Below, one piece after another: positions 1-6,520 of a DNA stretch of 13,446 bases. The stretch's first letter is position 1. Every line of letters starts with the position of its first letter. Under the pieces are notes generated by a model, which saw only the letters and a program-made list of their open reading frames with translations, did no database searches and had not been told where the DNA came from. The position numbers and the translations under genes were made by a program. The DNA is from Deltaproteobacteria bacterium (lineage in GTDB: Bacteria > Desulfobacterota > Desulfobacteria > Desulfobacterales > SG8-13): contig JAHEIV010000029.1 of assembly GCA_024639205.1 (NCBI GenBank), forward strand, positions 1 through 13,446, given 5' to 3'.

Positions 1-53
1 GCCCCGCACGGGCGGATTTACCAGCGTCCCACTAGTCCGGGTTCGTATTTTCC

Positions 54-905
54 ATGGCAAATCAACAGAGAAGATCCATCCTATGCCCCAACTGCAGGAA
101 GCTGATCAGTGTAGATGAGCCCCGCTGCCCCTACTGTGGCATCCAGCGCCCCGGGTCTTCATTGAAGAACAATCCGCTGATGCATCTTTTCCAGGATCCA
201 CAGCAGCTGATTCGCGGTATCATTATCGCAAATGTGGCCCTGTATATTGTCTCCCTGGTGCTCAAACCCACATTTTCCAGTGTGACGATGAATCCGCTGA
301 CCTTTCTGGCTCCGGACGGTAGCAGCCTGCTGGCGCTGGGCGCTACCGGTACGGTTCCCATCGATGGCTTTGGCCGCTGGTGGTCGCTGCTGTCGGCCAA
401 CTACCTGCACGGAGGCGTTCTGCACATCTTTTTCAATATGATGGCGCTTCGGCAGCTGTCACCGTTTGTTACCCGCGAATTCGGCACCTCCCGGATGTTC
501 GTTATATACACCGTCGGTGGCGTTGTCGGCTTCTGGGTGTCTTATGTTGCCGGCGTTCGCTTTACCATCGGTGCATCGGCCGCGGTGTGCAGCCTGATCG
601 GCGCTGCCCTTTATTACGGCAAAAGCCGTGGGGATTCATACGGCCAGGCCATTTATCGGCAGGTGGGCGGATGGGCCCTGGGGATTTTTGTCTTTGGATT
701 ATTGGTTCCGGGGATCAACAACTGGGGACATGGCGGCGGAATTCTGGCAGGCATCCTGCTGGGTTTTTCTCTGGGGTACCAGGATAAATCCCGCGAAAGG
801 CTGGTGCATAAATCGGCGGCTGTCATCTGTTTGGTCGTCACCGTTGCGATCCTGGCCTGGGCCGTCGCCTCTGGAGGCTATTTGATCGTTACCAGCGAAC
901 GGTAA
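54..905 (+). CDS. Rhomboid-family intramembrane serine protease with N-terminal zinc ribbon
   Basis: Membrane protein of 283 aa that should cleave substrate transmembrane helices inside the bilayer. Residues 11-28 hold two CxxC pairs (C11/C14 and C25/C28), a small zinc-ribbon that would sit in the cytoplasm. The rhomboid core follows: a first membrane helix near 53-70, the WW-x(8)-H region at 109-119, H124 and N128 of the HxxxN oxyanion motif, the nucleophile S175 in GASAA (most relatives have GASG), and the partner H226 in GHGGG. A last hydrophobic helix lies at about 255-275. The catalytic dyad is intact, so I expect an active enzyme; the substrate is unknown. No clear ribosome binding site precedes the ATG, and only 53 bases upstream are visible. 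The next gene on this strand is 168 bp away and probably has its own promoter. The family call is secure; the zinc-ribbon role is inferred. Confidence 0.9.
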   Translation: MANQQRRSILCPNCRKLISVDEPRCPYCGIQRPGSSLKNNPLMHLFQDPQQLIRGIIIANVALYIVSLVLKPTFSSVTMNPLTFLAPDGSSLLALGATGTVPIDGFGRWWSLLSANYLHGGVLHIFFNMMALRQLSPFVTREFGTSRMFVIYTVGGVVGFWVSYVAGVRFTIGASAAVCSLIGAALYYGKSRGDSYGQAIYRQVGGWALGIFVFGLLVPGINNWGHGGGILAGILLGFSLGYQDKSRERLVHKSAAVICLVVTVAILAWAVASGGYLIVTSER

Positions 906-922
906 CAAGCTGATGAAGATGC

Positions 923-951
923 TTGACTGATTTACCACAATTCAATACATT
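923..951 (+). promoter_or_regulatory. Possible sigma70 promoter for the HsdR-N-like gene
   Basis: TTGACT at 923-928, a 17-bp spacer, then TACATT at 946-951. This gives 5/6 and 4/6 matches to the consensus hexamers with ideal spacing. It lies between the rhomboid stop codon and the next start codon (1074), implying a leader of a little over 100 nt. This is a pattern match only. Confidence 0.35.
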
Positions 952-1073
952 CGAATTTCGACATACACCGCACCGGCTGTTTCCCGCACGTTTTATGAAA
1001 TTTTTGCAGCAGAACTGCAAAACGATTGTGATATAAACGGGTTGCCGCACCGCCGAACAACCTCTGGGGAAAA

Positions 1074-2123
1074 ATGGAAAAGAAGATCATTGCGTTCATC
1101 GAGAGCCTGAAAGGCGACAAGCGCCTGCTGGCATTGGACCAGGCTTCCACCAAACAGGCGATCGTCATCAAAATGCTTTCCCTGCTGGGCTGGGACATCT
1201 TCAATGTGGATGAGGTCAAGCCGGATTTCGTAGTCAAATCCTGTATGATCGATTTCGCGCTGCGGAAAAACAAGTTCAACACCGTTTTCATCGGGGTGAG
1301 CAAAGCCGGTGAAGAGCTGAGAAAAGACCAGAAAGAAATTCTTGCCAGCGCGATTTCCGAGGGTGTCAAACTGGTTCTGGTCACCAACGGATTTCAGTGG
1401 TGGTTTTACCTGTCCTTTCAGGAAGGGGTGGCCGAGCAGCGCAAGTTCAGTGTTGTTGATCTGCACAAGCAGAAACCGAAGGAAGCGGCGGCCCGGCTGG
1501 TAAACCTGCTGGAGAAAGGCAGCGTTACCAGCGGCAAAGCACTGAAAAAAGCCGAAACCATGCTGATAACCAGACAGACCCGCGCCTTGGACCGATACCT
1601 GTCCGATGCCTGGCAGCAACTGATGAACCGGCCCCCGGTTGTGTTACTCAAGCTGATCAATGAAGCCTTTGAAAAGCTCAGCGGGTACCCGGCAGAAGAA
1701 AGGTTGATCGTAAAATACCTGAAGGCCTGGGCACGCGGTGAAACTTGTGAAGAGATTTTCGAACTCAAAGAGCCCGTTGCGAAGGCGCCCGTCTCCTACG
1801 AGGGGCGCAAGATTCAGTCCTTTAACTTCAAGAGCCACAGCCATTCGGTCGATTCATGGGACCGGTTTCTCACCAGGCTTTGCGGATTGCTGGCCTCCGA
1901 GTTCAGCCAAGATCTGGAAAAACTGCTGTGGCACTCGGTGGAAGGTAGATTCTTCTTTCGTGACAATCCGGAAGAGCTGCGTTTGCCGTTGAACATAGAC
2001 GGCACCAACATTTTTGTCGAGACCGCTTTGAACCCCGACGACACGGTGAAAGTCGCTCGCTCCGTCCTGAAGCTCTTTGGCTATGAGGGCAGTGAACTGG
2101 ATATTGCCTTGGTTAAAAAATAA
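1074..2123 (+). CDS. HsdR-N-like (type I restriction R N-terminal) protein with degenerate nuclease motif
   Basis: Protein of 349 aa. Residues about 20-145 follow the N-terminal fold of type I restriction HsdR and related stand-alone proteins: a helix with LLGWD, the strand with D60 in MIDFAL, and the strand FIGVSKAG at 72-79, followed by VLVTNGFQWWFY. In active relatives that strand reads like IEVKKAG, with E and K as the catalytic E-x-K. Here those positions are G74 and S76, so metal-dependent cleavage looks lost although the fold is kept. The C-terminal part (about 255-349, with GRFFFRDNPEELRLP and a TNIFVETALNPDD segment) resembles a small domain I recall at the end of similar stand-alone proteins. 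There is no methylase or specificity subunit beside it, so it is not a restriction system. A purine-rich TGGGGAAAA precedes the ATG. Function unknown; the family assignment is from memory of motifs. Confidence 0.7.
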   Translation: MEKKIIAFIESLKGDKRLLALDQASTKQAIVIKMLSLLGWDIFNVDEVKPDFVVKSCMIDFALRKNKFNTVFIGVSKAGEELRKDQKEILASAISEGVKLVLVTNGFQWWFYLSFQEGVAEQRKFSVVDLHKQKPKEAAARLVNLLEKGSVTSGKALKKAETMLITRQTRALDRYLSDAWQQLMNRPPVVLLKLINEAFEKLSGYPAEERLIVKYLKAWARGETCEEIFELKEPVAKAPVSYEGRKIQSFNFKSHSHSVDSWDRFLTRLCGLLASEFSQDLEKLLWHSVEGRFFFRDNPEELRLPLNIDGTNIFVETALNPDDTVKVARSVLKLFGYEGSELDIALVKK

Positions 2124-2249
2124 CGGCAGCTGCACAGCCACTTCTATTCCCCGAACCCGTTATGCAGGCGCTGAAACTGCGGGTGCAGCCGGTACCTGCG
2201 GACGCGGGTTGTGAAGCGTTTCGGGTGTCCCCCCAGCCGCTGCTGCAGG

Positions 2250-3314
2250 TTAGAAAACCCCCGAAGCGGCCGGGTAGCTGCCCAGACGCTTCATCGAAAT
2301 GGTCAATTTCTCCATCTGCCGCAAAACATCCACAACCTTTTCGTCTTGCTCCGAACCTTCGAAATCAAGAAAAAAACAGTAGTTTTCCGGATCGGAGCGA
2401 AGCGGCATGGAGGCAATGCGCGTCAAGTTGATGTTCGCCTCGGCAAACAATTTGAGAACGGCGAACAGCCGGCCGGCTTCGTGTGGTGTGGCAAATATGA
2501 TCGAAGATTTTTCGCCGCGGTCCGCAGACGGTTCTCTCGAAAGCAGTAAAAATCGGGTGTTGTTGGCCGGCCCGTCTTCAATTCCTGCCTTGATAATTTC
2601 CAAATCGTAAAGCTCGGCACAGAGTTCGCTGGCAATGGCTGCTGCCGCCCGTGGATTTTCCCGGGCCAACATCTTTGCCGCTCCGGCCGTATCGTAATAG
2701 GGGCGGGCTTCGAGTTTGTTGCGCATCAAAAAACCGCGGCACTGGGCCAGCGCCTGGGGATGGGAGTAAACCAGGCGGATTTCACGGTGATCGATATCTT
2801 CGGTGCCGAGCAGGCAGTGTTTGACGGTCACCTTTGCCTCGCCGATGACTTGCAGATCGGTTGTGGTGAGCAGATCGTTGACCTGGGTGACGGCACCTTC
2901 CAGGGAATTTTCCACCGGTACTACCCCGAGATCGAACTGGTGCTCTTCTACTCCCCGGAACACGTCAATAAATTCCAGGCAGGGAATATAGGCACCGCTG
3001 GGGATCAGGCGCCGTGCGGCCACCTCTCCATAGGCACCGTGTTCGCCCTGAAAAGCCACCAGCGGGCGATTTTCTTCCTGAAGCCGTTTGCTTTCTTCGA
3101 TGATGGTTCGAATCAGGCGACGAGTGAAGGAGCGTTCGATAAGATCCAGGTTTAACCGTTCGATCCGCGACAGTACTTCTTCTTCCCGGGTTGGATCGGT
3201 GACGGTTTTTTTGAACTTTTTCGATCGCAGGGCCAGCCCCATGCGCTCCTGCAACAAAACGAGCAGTTCCCGGTCGATTTTATCGATTTTATGACGAATT
3301 TCTTCCAGTTTCAT
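2250..3314 (-). CDS. pheA: Bifunctional chorismate mutase / prephenate dehydratase
   Basis: Cytoplasmic enzyme of 354 aa that turns chorismate into prephenate and then phenylpyruvate, the precursor of phenylalanine. Domain order: AroQ-type chorismate mutase at 1-80 (IRHKIDKIDRELLVLLQERM with the conserved R/K/E pattern), prephenate dehydratase at about 85-262 (AFQGEHGAYGEVAA, VPVENSLEGAV, and the catalytic NNTRF at 251-255), and an ACT domain at 270-345. In the ACT domain the Phe-binding motifs differ from E. coli: GALV is GRLF (281-284) and ESRP is ASMP (301-304), so feedback by Phe may be weak or altered. The start is fixed by a near-perfect GGAGGTGAT ribosome site just upstream. It follows aroF by 25 bp in one operon controlled by the Phe leader. 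Identification is very secure. Confidence 0.96.
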   Translation of the reverse strand: MKLEEIRHKIDKIDRELLVLLQERMGLALRSKKFKKTVTDPTREEEVLSRIERLNLDLIERSFTRRLIRTIIEESKRLQEENRPLVAFQGEHGAYGEVAARRLIPSGAYIPCLEFIDVFRGVEEHQFDLGVVPVENSLEGAVTQVNDLLTTTDLQVIGEAKVTVKHCLLGTEDIDHREIRLVYSHPQALAQCRGFLMRNKLEARPYYDTAGAAKMLARENPRAAAAIASELCAELYDLEIIKAGIEDGPANNTRFLLLSREPSADRGEKSSIIFATPHEAGRLFAVLKLFAEANINLTRIASMPLRSDPENYCFFLDFEGSEQDEKVVDVLRQMEKLTISMKRLGSYPAASGVF

Positions 3315-3339
3315 TTATCACCTCCACGCATGCGTTGCA

Positions 3340-4155
3340 TCAAGCGGGCAGTTTTTCCATAAACGTTCGAAGCGGGCGCAGCCGATTCATCATACCGGTA
3401 AAGCCCGCCGGTGTCATTGCCTGGTCGGCGTCGCAAAGAGCTTCTTCCGGTCGCCAGTGCACCTCGACGATGATCCCGTCCGCTCCGGCGGCCACCGCAG
3501 CCAGGCTCATCGGTTCGATGAGACTGGGACGACCGGTGCTGTGAGTCGGATCGATGACAATCGGCAGGTGGGTCAATTCCCTGATGGCCGGAACGGCGCT
3601 CAGGTCCAGCGTGTTGCGGGTGTATGTTTCAAAGGTGCGGATGCCCCTTTCACAGAGAATAACATCGGGGTTGCCTTCGCTTAAAATGTATTCGGCGCAA
3701 TTCAGCCATTCATCCAGGGTGGAGTACATACCGCGCTTGAGCAACACCGGCCGGCCGGATCGACCGACTTCTTTCAGAAGTGAAAAGTTTTGCATGTTCC
3801 GCGTGCCGATCTGCAGGATGTCGGCGAACTCTGCCACCCACGACACGTCCCTTGGGTCGAGGACTTCGGTGACGATCGGAAGGCCGGTTTCCCGCTTTGC
3901 TTTTTCCAGTATCCTCAAGCCGCCGATTCCGAGCCCCTGAAAAGAGTACGGCGAAGTTCTCGGTTTAAATGCGCCGCCGCGCAGCATGTCCGCACCGGCG
4001 GACTTAACGGCCCGGGCGGTTTCAATTGTCTGCGCCTCACTTTCCACGCTGCACGGCCCGGCGATAACGGCCAGATCGCGGCCTATTTTCACTTCGCCCA
4101 CCTGGACGACGGTACGCCGGGTCTTTGTGATTGCCGCCAATTTTAGACTACTCAT
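3340..4155 (-). CDS. aroF: 3-deoxy-7-phosphoheptulonate (DAHP) synthase, KDO8P-like class
   Basis: First enzyme of the shikimate pathway: condenses phosphoenolpyruvate and erythrose 4-phosphate to DAHP in the cytoplasm. The 271-aa barrel carries AGPCSVES (metal ligand C35), GGAFKPRTSPYSFQG, KRG (140-142), CERGIRTFE, DPTHSTGR (H205) and a closing EVH...D..Q segment (E231, D242). These are the Cys/His/Glu/Asp metal ligands of the class. The frame stays open upstream to 4365, but I chose the ATG at 4155 because MSSLKL begins right before the family core and the upstream part runs through the attenuator hairpins. An AGGTG lies upstream of this ATG. There is no N-terminal ferredoxin-like or chorismate-mutase domain, as found in feedback-regulated relatives, so control is probably by transcription through the leader. 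The same architecture is called aroF or aroG in different genomes. Confidence 0.94.
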   Translation of the reverse strand: MSSLKLAAITKTRRTVVQVGEVKIGRDLAVIAGPCSVESEAQTIETARAVKSAGADMLRGGAFKPRTSPYSFQGLGIGGLRILEKAKRETGLPIVTEVLDPRDVSWVAEFADILQIGTRNMQNFSLLKEVGRSGRPVLLKRGMYSTLDEWLNCAEYILSEGNPDVILCERGIRTFETYTRNTLDLSAVPAIRELTHLPIVIDPTHSTGRPSLIEPMSLAAVAAGADGIIVEVHWRPEEALCDADQAMTPAGFTGMMNRLRPLRTFMEKLPA

Positions 4156-4184
4156 GATACACCTGTCGTTTCGGTTCAATGAAT

Positions 4185-4221
4185 GATCAAAACAGAAACC
4201 CCGAGAAATCGAATCTCGGGG
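4185..4221 (-). terminator. Terminator 2 of the Phe attenuator (arms 3:4)
   Basis: Read on the minus strand: CCCCGAGA (arm 3, 4221-4214), a 7-nt loop, TCTCGGGG (arm 4, 4206-4199), then TTTCTGTTTT. This is a perfect 8-bp stem followed by a T-rich tract, a Rho-independent terminator just before aroF. Arm 3 can instead pair with arm 2 of the upstream hairpin (see the attenuator entry). Confidence 0.75.
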
Positions 4222-4228
4222 TCTGGAA

Positions 4229-4267
4229 AATGAAAAACCCCGAGCGGTTTTTCCGTCCACCCGGGGT
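4229..4267 (-). terminator. Terminator 1 of the Phe attenuator (arms 1:2)
   Basis: Minus strand: ACCCCG (arm 1, 4267-4262), an inner mini-stem CGG/CCG around AAAAA, CGGGGT (arm 2, 4242-4237), then TTTTCATTTT. The hairpin with its T-tract resembles an intrinsic terminator and lies between the leader stop codon and aroF. Arm 2 extended to CTCGGGG (4244-4238) is exactly complementary to CCCCGAG of arm 3. Confidence 0.65.
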
Positions 4268-4289
4268 GATGATCCCTCTGCCAGAGGCG

Positions 4290-4373
4290 TCACGCATCCG
4301 GATGGACGCTTCGAAAACCAAAAAAGAAGCATCCGAAAGAACGATCCGGATATGGCAACTGGCATAATGTCAT
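4290..4373 (-). CDS. Phe-rich leader peptide of the aroF-pheA attenuator
   Basis: A 27-codon reading frame ending in TGA, with five Phe codons within eight positions (SFGCFFFGF at residues 12-20, Phe at 13, 16, 17, 18 and 20) and one Tyr. An AAAGGA lies 8 nt before the ATG, a proper ribosome site. An in-frame ATG six codons further upstream is a less likely start, because that ribosome site would fall inside it. It lies downstream of a TTGACA promoter and just before two terminator hairpins, ahead of the first gene of Phe synthesis. The composition matches the logic of the E. coli pheA leader (run of Phe), though the sequence itself is unrelated. The product is presumably a throw-away peptide that senses charged Phe-tRNA. 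Confidence 0.78.
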   Translation of the reverse strand: MTLCQLPYPDRSFGCFFFGFRSVHPDA

Positions 4374-4401
4374 TGTTGGATTCCTTTCCATTACGGTATT
4401 T

Positions 4402-4430
4402 TCATTACAGGCATCGCCTGCGGCTGTCAA
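4402..4430 (-). promoter_or_regulatory. Probable sigma70 promoter of the leader-aroF-pheA operon
   Basis: Minus strand: perfect TTGACA at 4430-4425, followed by TGTAAT at 4409-4404 (15-bp spacer, 5/6 match) or TAATGA at 4407-4402 (17-bp spacer, poorer match). It lies about 30 nt upstream of the leader peptide start. The -35 is convincing; which -10 is used is uncertain. Confidence 0.55.
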
Positions 4431-4476
4431 CATTTTTCTCCGGGGTGCGCCATCTGTGCCGGCGGTCGGTTTGTGG

Positions 4477-4505
4477 TTGACACCCGATACCTGATCGGTT
4501 ATCGT
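4477..4505 (+). promoter_or_regulatory. Probable sigma70 promoter of arsR-hgcAB
   Basis: Perfect TTGACA at 4477-4482, a 17-bp spacer, then TATCGT at 4500-4505 (4/6). Transcription would start near 4512, about 33 nt before the arsR start codon. Its -35 is 46 bp from the -35 of the divergent aroF leader promoter, so a protein bound here could affect both directions. Confidence 0.55.
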
Positions 4506-4521
4506 CGATAGGCGATAAAGC
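4500..4521 (+). promoter_or_regulatory. Candidate ArsR operator overlapping the arsR promoter
   Basis: TATCGTCGATA at 4500-4510 is a perfect 11-bp palindrome covering the -10 hexamer, and a further CGATA follows at 4513-4517, giving a second inverted pairing with TATCG. ArsR-family repressors bind short inverted repeats placed on or near their own promoters. The position fits autoregulation of arsR-hgcAB; binding is inferred. Confidence 0.45.
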
Positions 4522-4544
4522 ATCCACCATAAAATGAAACAGCG

Positions 4545-4859
4545 ATGAAATCCGCGTCCCTGGCAACCGAATATCACTCAGACCGGCAGGCAGATGACGA
4601 CCATGAGCTGGCCTCGACTTGCAAAGCGCTGGGGCATCCGGTTCGCATCCGCATACTACAGTTTTTAAAGCGGGTGGACCGGTGCATCTGCGGTGAGATC
4701 GTCGAAACACTTCCCTTGGCCCAATCCACGGTCAGTCAACATCTGAAAATCCTCAAAGAGGTCGGCCTGGTTATCGGAGAAATCGAAGGGCCGCGCACCT
4801 GCTACTGCCTTGACAAAGAGAAACTGACCCGTTTGAAAAAGCTCATAGCCGGTCTGTAA
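4545..4859 (+). CDS. arsR: ArsR/SmtB-family metal(loid)-responsive repressor upstream of hgcAB
   Basis: Protein of 104 aa with the compact winged-helix fold of ArsR regulators: ALGHPVRIRILQFL at 28-41, the recognition helix around AQSTVSQHLKILKEVGLV (59-76) and a beta wing near 77-90. Two Cys-x-Cys pairs, C47/C49 (CICGE, near the start of the DNA-binding helices where ArsR binds As(III)) and C86/C88 (CYC in the wing), plus C26, suggest sensing of a thiophilic ion such as As(III) or Hg(II). The ATG at 4545 is the only good start: the nearby ATG at 4534 hits a stop within a few codons. No Shine-Dalgarno is visible. It lies 127 bp before hgcA on the same strand; an ArsR gene next to hgcAB has, as I recall, been reported in other mercury methylators. 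The effector is unknown. Confidence 0.88.
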   Translation: MKSASLATEYHSDRQADDDHELASTCKALGHPVRIRILQFLKRVDRCICGEIVETLPLAQSTVSQHLKILKEVGLVIGEIEGPRTCYCLDKEKLTRLKKLIAGL

Positions 4860-4986
4860 GAATGCAATATTGTCTTTCGGTCAGGGCTGCAGAAGAGACG
4901 TTGAGAAAGCCAACCAAGCAGAAAAATACGAATTGATTTGCAGGTGATCGTTTGGAACAAGCCCTCACCGGCTGAGGATGGAGAAG

Positions 4987-6198
4987 ATGGTCCAGGACGA
5001 TAAAAAAGAATCAACCGATTGCTGCGGTACGGAGCCGTCTCCGGCTCCGTGTGATTGCAATACACCGGCTACGCCCGAACCGATGTTTGCGACCACTGGC
5101 GATGACAAGGTTTGCTGCGGTCCTCAGACCGCTCCGCCGAGCGGTTCCCATGAGCGCCCGGGGTATCGCCTGTGGCATTTCGTAAAAGATTTTATAGAAA
5201 CACCGGCCGGTCCGGTGCCGCTGGTAAAAACCGTTTTGAATGCCAGGGATCGGCTCGGCAAGATCCGGGTGCGCTGGGGAATCCGTCGCAACCAGTACCA
5301 GGTGGCGCCGGGTCTGTATGGCGTCGGCCGCCCGAATGCAAGCTCTCCGGTGCTGGTCACGGCCAACTACAAGCTTTCCTTCGACACCCTGCGCAGCCAA
5401 GCGGGTGTGACGCAAGCGTGGATTCTGGTGCTGGACACCCGCGGCATCAATGTCTGGTGTGCAGCCGGCAAGGGAACATTTTCAACCGAGGAAGTCGTTC
5501 AGCGGGTGAAATCCTCGCAGTTGGAGCGTATCGTAGAGCACCGACGCCTGATACTGCCGCAACTGTCGGCAACAGGGGTTGCCTCCCGCCGGGTAAAAAA
5601 AGAATGCGGATTCAAGGTAACCTGGGGTCCGGTGCGGGCAGCGGATCTGGGTCGATTCCTGGATGCCGGCATGCGGGCCGACGAGGCGATGCGGCGGGTC
5701 ACTTTTAGCGTATCTGAGCGAATAACCCTGGTCCCGGTCGAACTTTCCTTCCTGCCCAGGTATCTGCTCTGGGTGATGGCGGCAACATTTGTTTTGTCCG
5801 GCTTCGGAACCGGTGTGTTTTCCTTCCAGGCGGCCTGGTACAGAGGAATGTTGATGGCCGTCGCCCTTGCGGGAGGTGTTTTTGCCGGTGCAATCGTCGC
5901 ACCGATTCTACTGCCGTGGATTCCGGTGCGCTCATTTTCCATGAAGGGTGCAATTGTCGGTGTGGTGACCGGTCTGGTGATTGCGGCGGCACTGCGAGAT
6001 CAGGCCAACAGCTGGGAGATCGCGGCCCTATTGATCTGCACCGCGGTGATCAGTTCCTATCTGGCAATGAATTTTACCGGATCGACTCCGTATACTTCTC
6101 CTTCCGGCGTGGAGAAAGAGATGCGGCGCGCGATCCCTTTCCAGGCCGGCGCTGCGCTGCTGGTGCCGGTGCTGTGGGTTGCGGCTGGTTTTGCATAA
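4987..6198 (+). CDS. hgcA: Mercury-methylating corrinoid protein HgcA
   Basis: Membrane-anchored corrinoid protein that transfers a methyl group to Hg(II), giving methylmercury, together with HgcB. The decisive mark is the cap-helix motif NVWCAAGKG, whose Cys (C161 counted from the ATG at 4978) is known to bind cobalt. Flanking family motifs are PGLYGVGRP, VLVTANYKLSFD, ILVLDTRGI, HRRLILPQL and TWGPVRAADL. Five hydrophobic segments at about 262-405 form the usual membrane domain. I prefer the ATG at 4987 because GAGG at 4974-4977 is 9 nt upstream; the ATG at 4978 has no ribosome site and adds three residues. The first 60 residues are an extension with CC (15/16), CDC (25/27) and CC (46/47), which most HgcA core sequences I know lack. 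It sits between arsR and hgcB. Identification is near certain. Confidence 0.96.
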   Translation: MVQDDKKESTDCCGTEPSPAPCDCNTPATPEPMFATTGDDKVCCGPQTAPPSGSHERPGYRLWHFVKDFIETPAGPVPLVKTVLNARDRLGKIRVRWGIRRNQYQVAPGLYGVGRPNASSPVLVTANYKLSFDTLRSQAGVTQAWILVLDTRGINVWCAAGKGTFSTEEVVQRVKSSQLERIVEHRRLILPQLSATGVASRRVKKECGFKVTWGPVRAADLGRFLDAGMRADEAMRRVTFSVSERITLVPVELSFLPRYLLWVMAATFVLSGFGTGVFSFQAAWYRGMLMAVALAGGVFAGAIVAPILLPWIPVRSFSMKGAIVGVVTGLVIAAALRDQANSWEIAALLICTAVISSYLAMNFTGSTPYTSPSGVEKEMRRAIPFQAGAALLVPVLWVAAGFA

Positions 6199-6247
6199 AC
6201 CCACGGATTAGCAAGACGAACGCTTATACGAAGACGGGAACACGAAT

Positions 6248-6520
6248 ATGAAGGACTTCCGATACCTGTCCGGTGTGTCGACCCTGACCCTGAATCAAGA
6301 AGCCTGCACCGGTTGCGGCCTGTGTACGATCGTTTGCCCCCACGGGGTTCTGGCCATGGGAGAGAGCCGGGTCGAAATCGTCGATCATGACGGATGCATG
6401 GAGTGCGGCGCCTGTACCCAGAATTGTCCGACAGATGCCCTTGTCGTGACACCGGGAGTCGGGTGTGCGGCTGCGATTATCCACAGTTGGATTAAGGGAG
6501 GAAAGCCGGCCTGCTGCTAA
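6248..6520 (+). CDS. hgcB: Mercury-methylation ferredoxin HgcB
   Basis: Small 2[4Fe-4S] ferredoxin of 90 aa, required with HgcA for mercury methylation. It is thought to reduce the HgcA corrinoid to Co(I) and possibly deliver Hg(II). Cluster ligands are visible as C20-x2-C23-x2-C26-x3-C30 and C50-x2-C53-x2-C56-x3-C60, each followed by Pro. The two marks that separate HgcB from ordinary ferredoxins are both here: a lone conserved Cys (C73 in GVGCAAA) and a C-terminal Cys pair (C89, C90, the last two residues). It starts 49 bp after hgcA on the same strand, with only a weak GGGA upstream. The last codons are copied in a duplicated block just downstream. Confidence 0.96.
   Translation: MKDFRYLSGVSTLTLNQEACTGCGLCTIVCPHGVLAMGESRVEIVDHDGCMECGACTQNCPTDALVVTPGVGCAAAIIHSWIKGGKPACC

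Larger units (their letters stand above)
4185..4373 (-). promoter_or_regulatory. Phenylalanine attenuator controlling aroF-pheA
   Basis: The region holds a Phe-rich leader peptide, two tandem terminator hairpins and two alternative stems. Arm A (CGTCCATCCGG, 4308-4298, inside the last leader codons) can pair over 11 bp, with one G-U, with arm B (CCGGGTGGACG, 4264-4254), which overlaps arm 1. Arm 2 (CTCGGGG) can pair over 7 bp with arm 3 (CCCCGAG). Inferred logic: with scarce Phe-tRNA the ribosome stalls on the Phe codons, A:B forms, arm 1 is blocked, and 2:3 breaks both terminators so transcription continues. With ample Phe the ribosome reaches the stop codon, covers arm A, and 1:2 and 3:4 terminate. 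A CCTCT/AGAGG hairpin lies right after the leader stop. The leader and pairings are seen in the sequence; the mechanism is inference. Confidence 0.75.

Noticed and set aside
993..1619. 208-codon open frame on the minus strand
   Set aside because: Antisense shadow of the HsdR-N-like gene, which has family motifs and continues well beyond it.
2124..2249. Terminator between the convergent HsdR-N-like and pheA genes
   Set aside because: There are several GC-rich partial inverted repeats, but none has a clean stem with a T-run on either strand.
4185..4267. T-box or other tRNA-binding leader instead of a peptide attenuator
   Set aside because: I see no T-box consensus, whereas a short Phe-rich frame with its own ribosome site is present.
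4156..4365. N-terminal extension of the DAHP synthase (70 extra in-frame codons)
   Set aside because: The segment covers the leader peptide in another frame and both terminator hairpins; family homology begins at the ATG at 4155.
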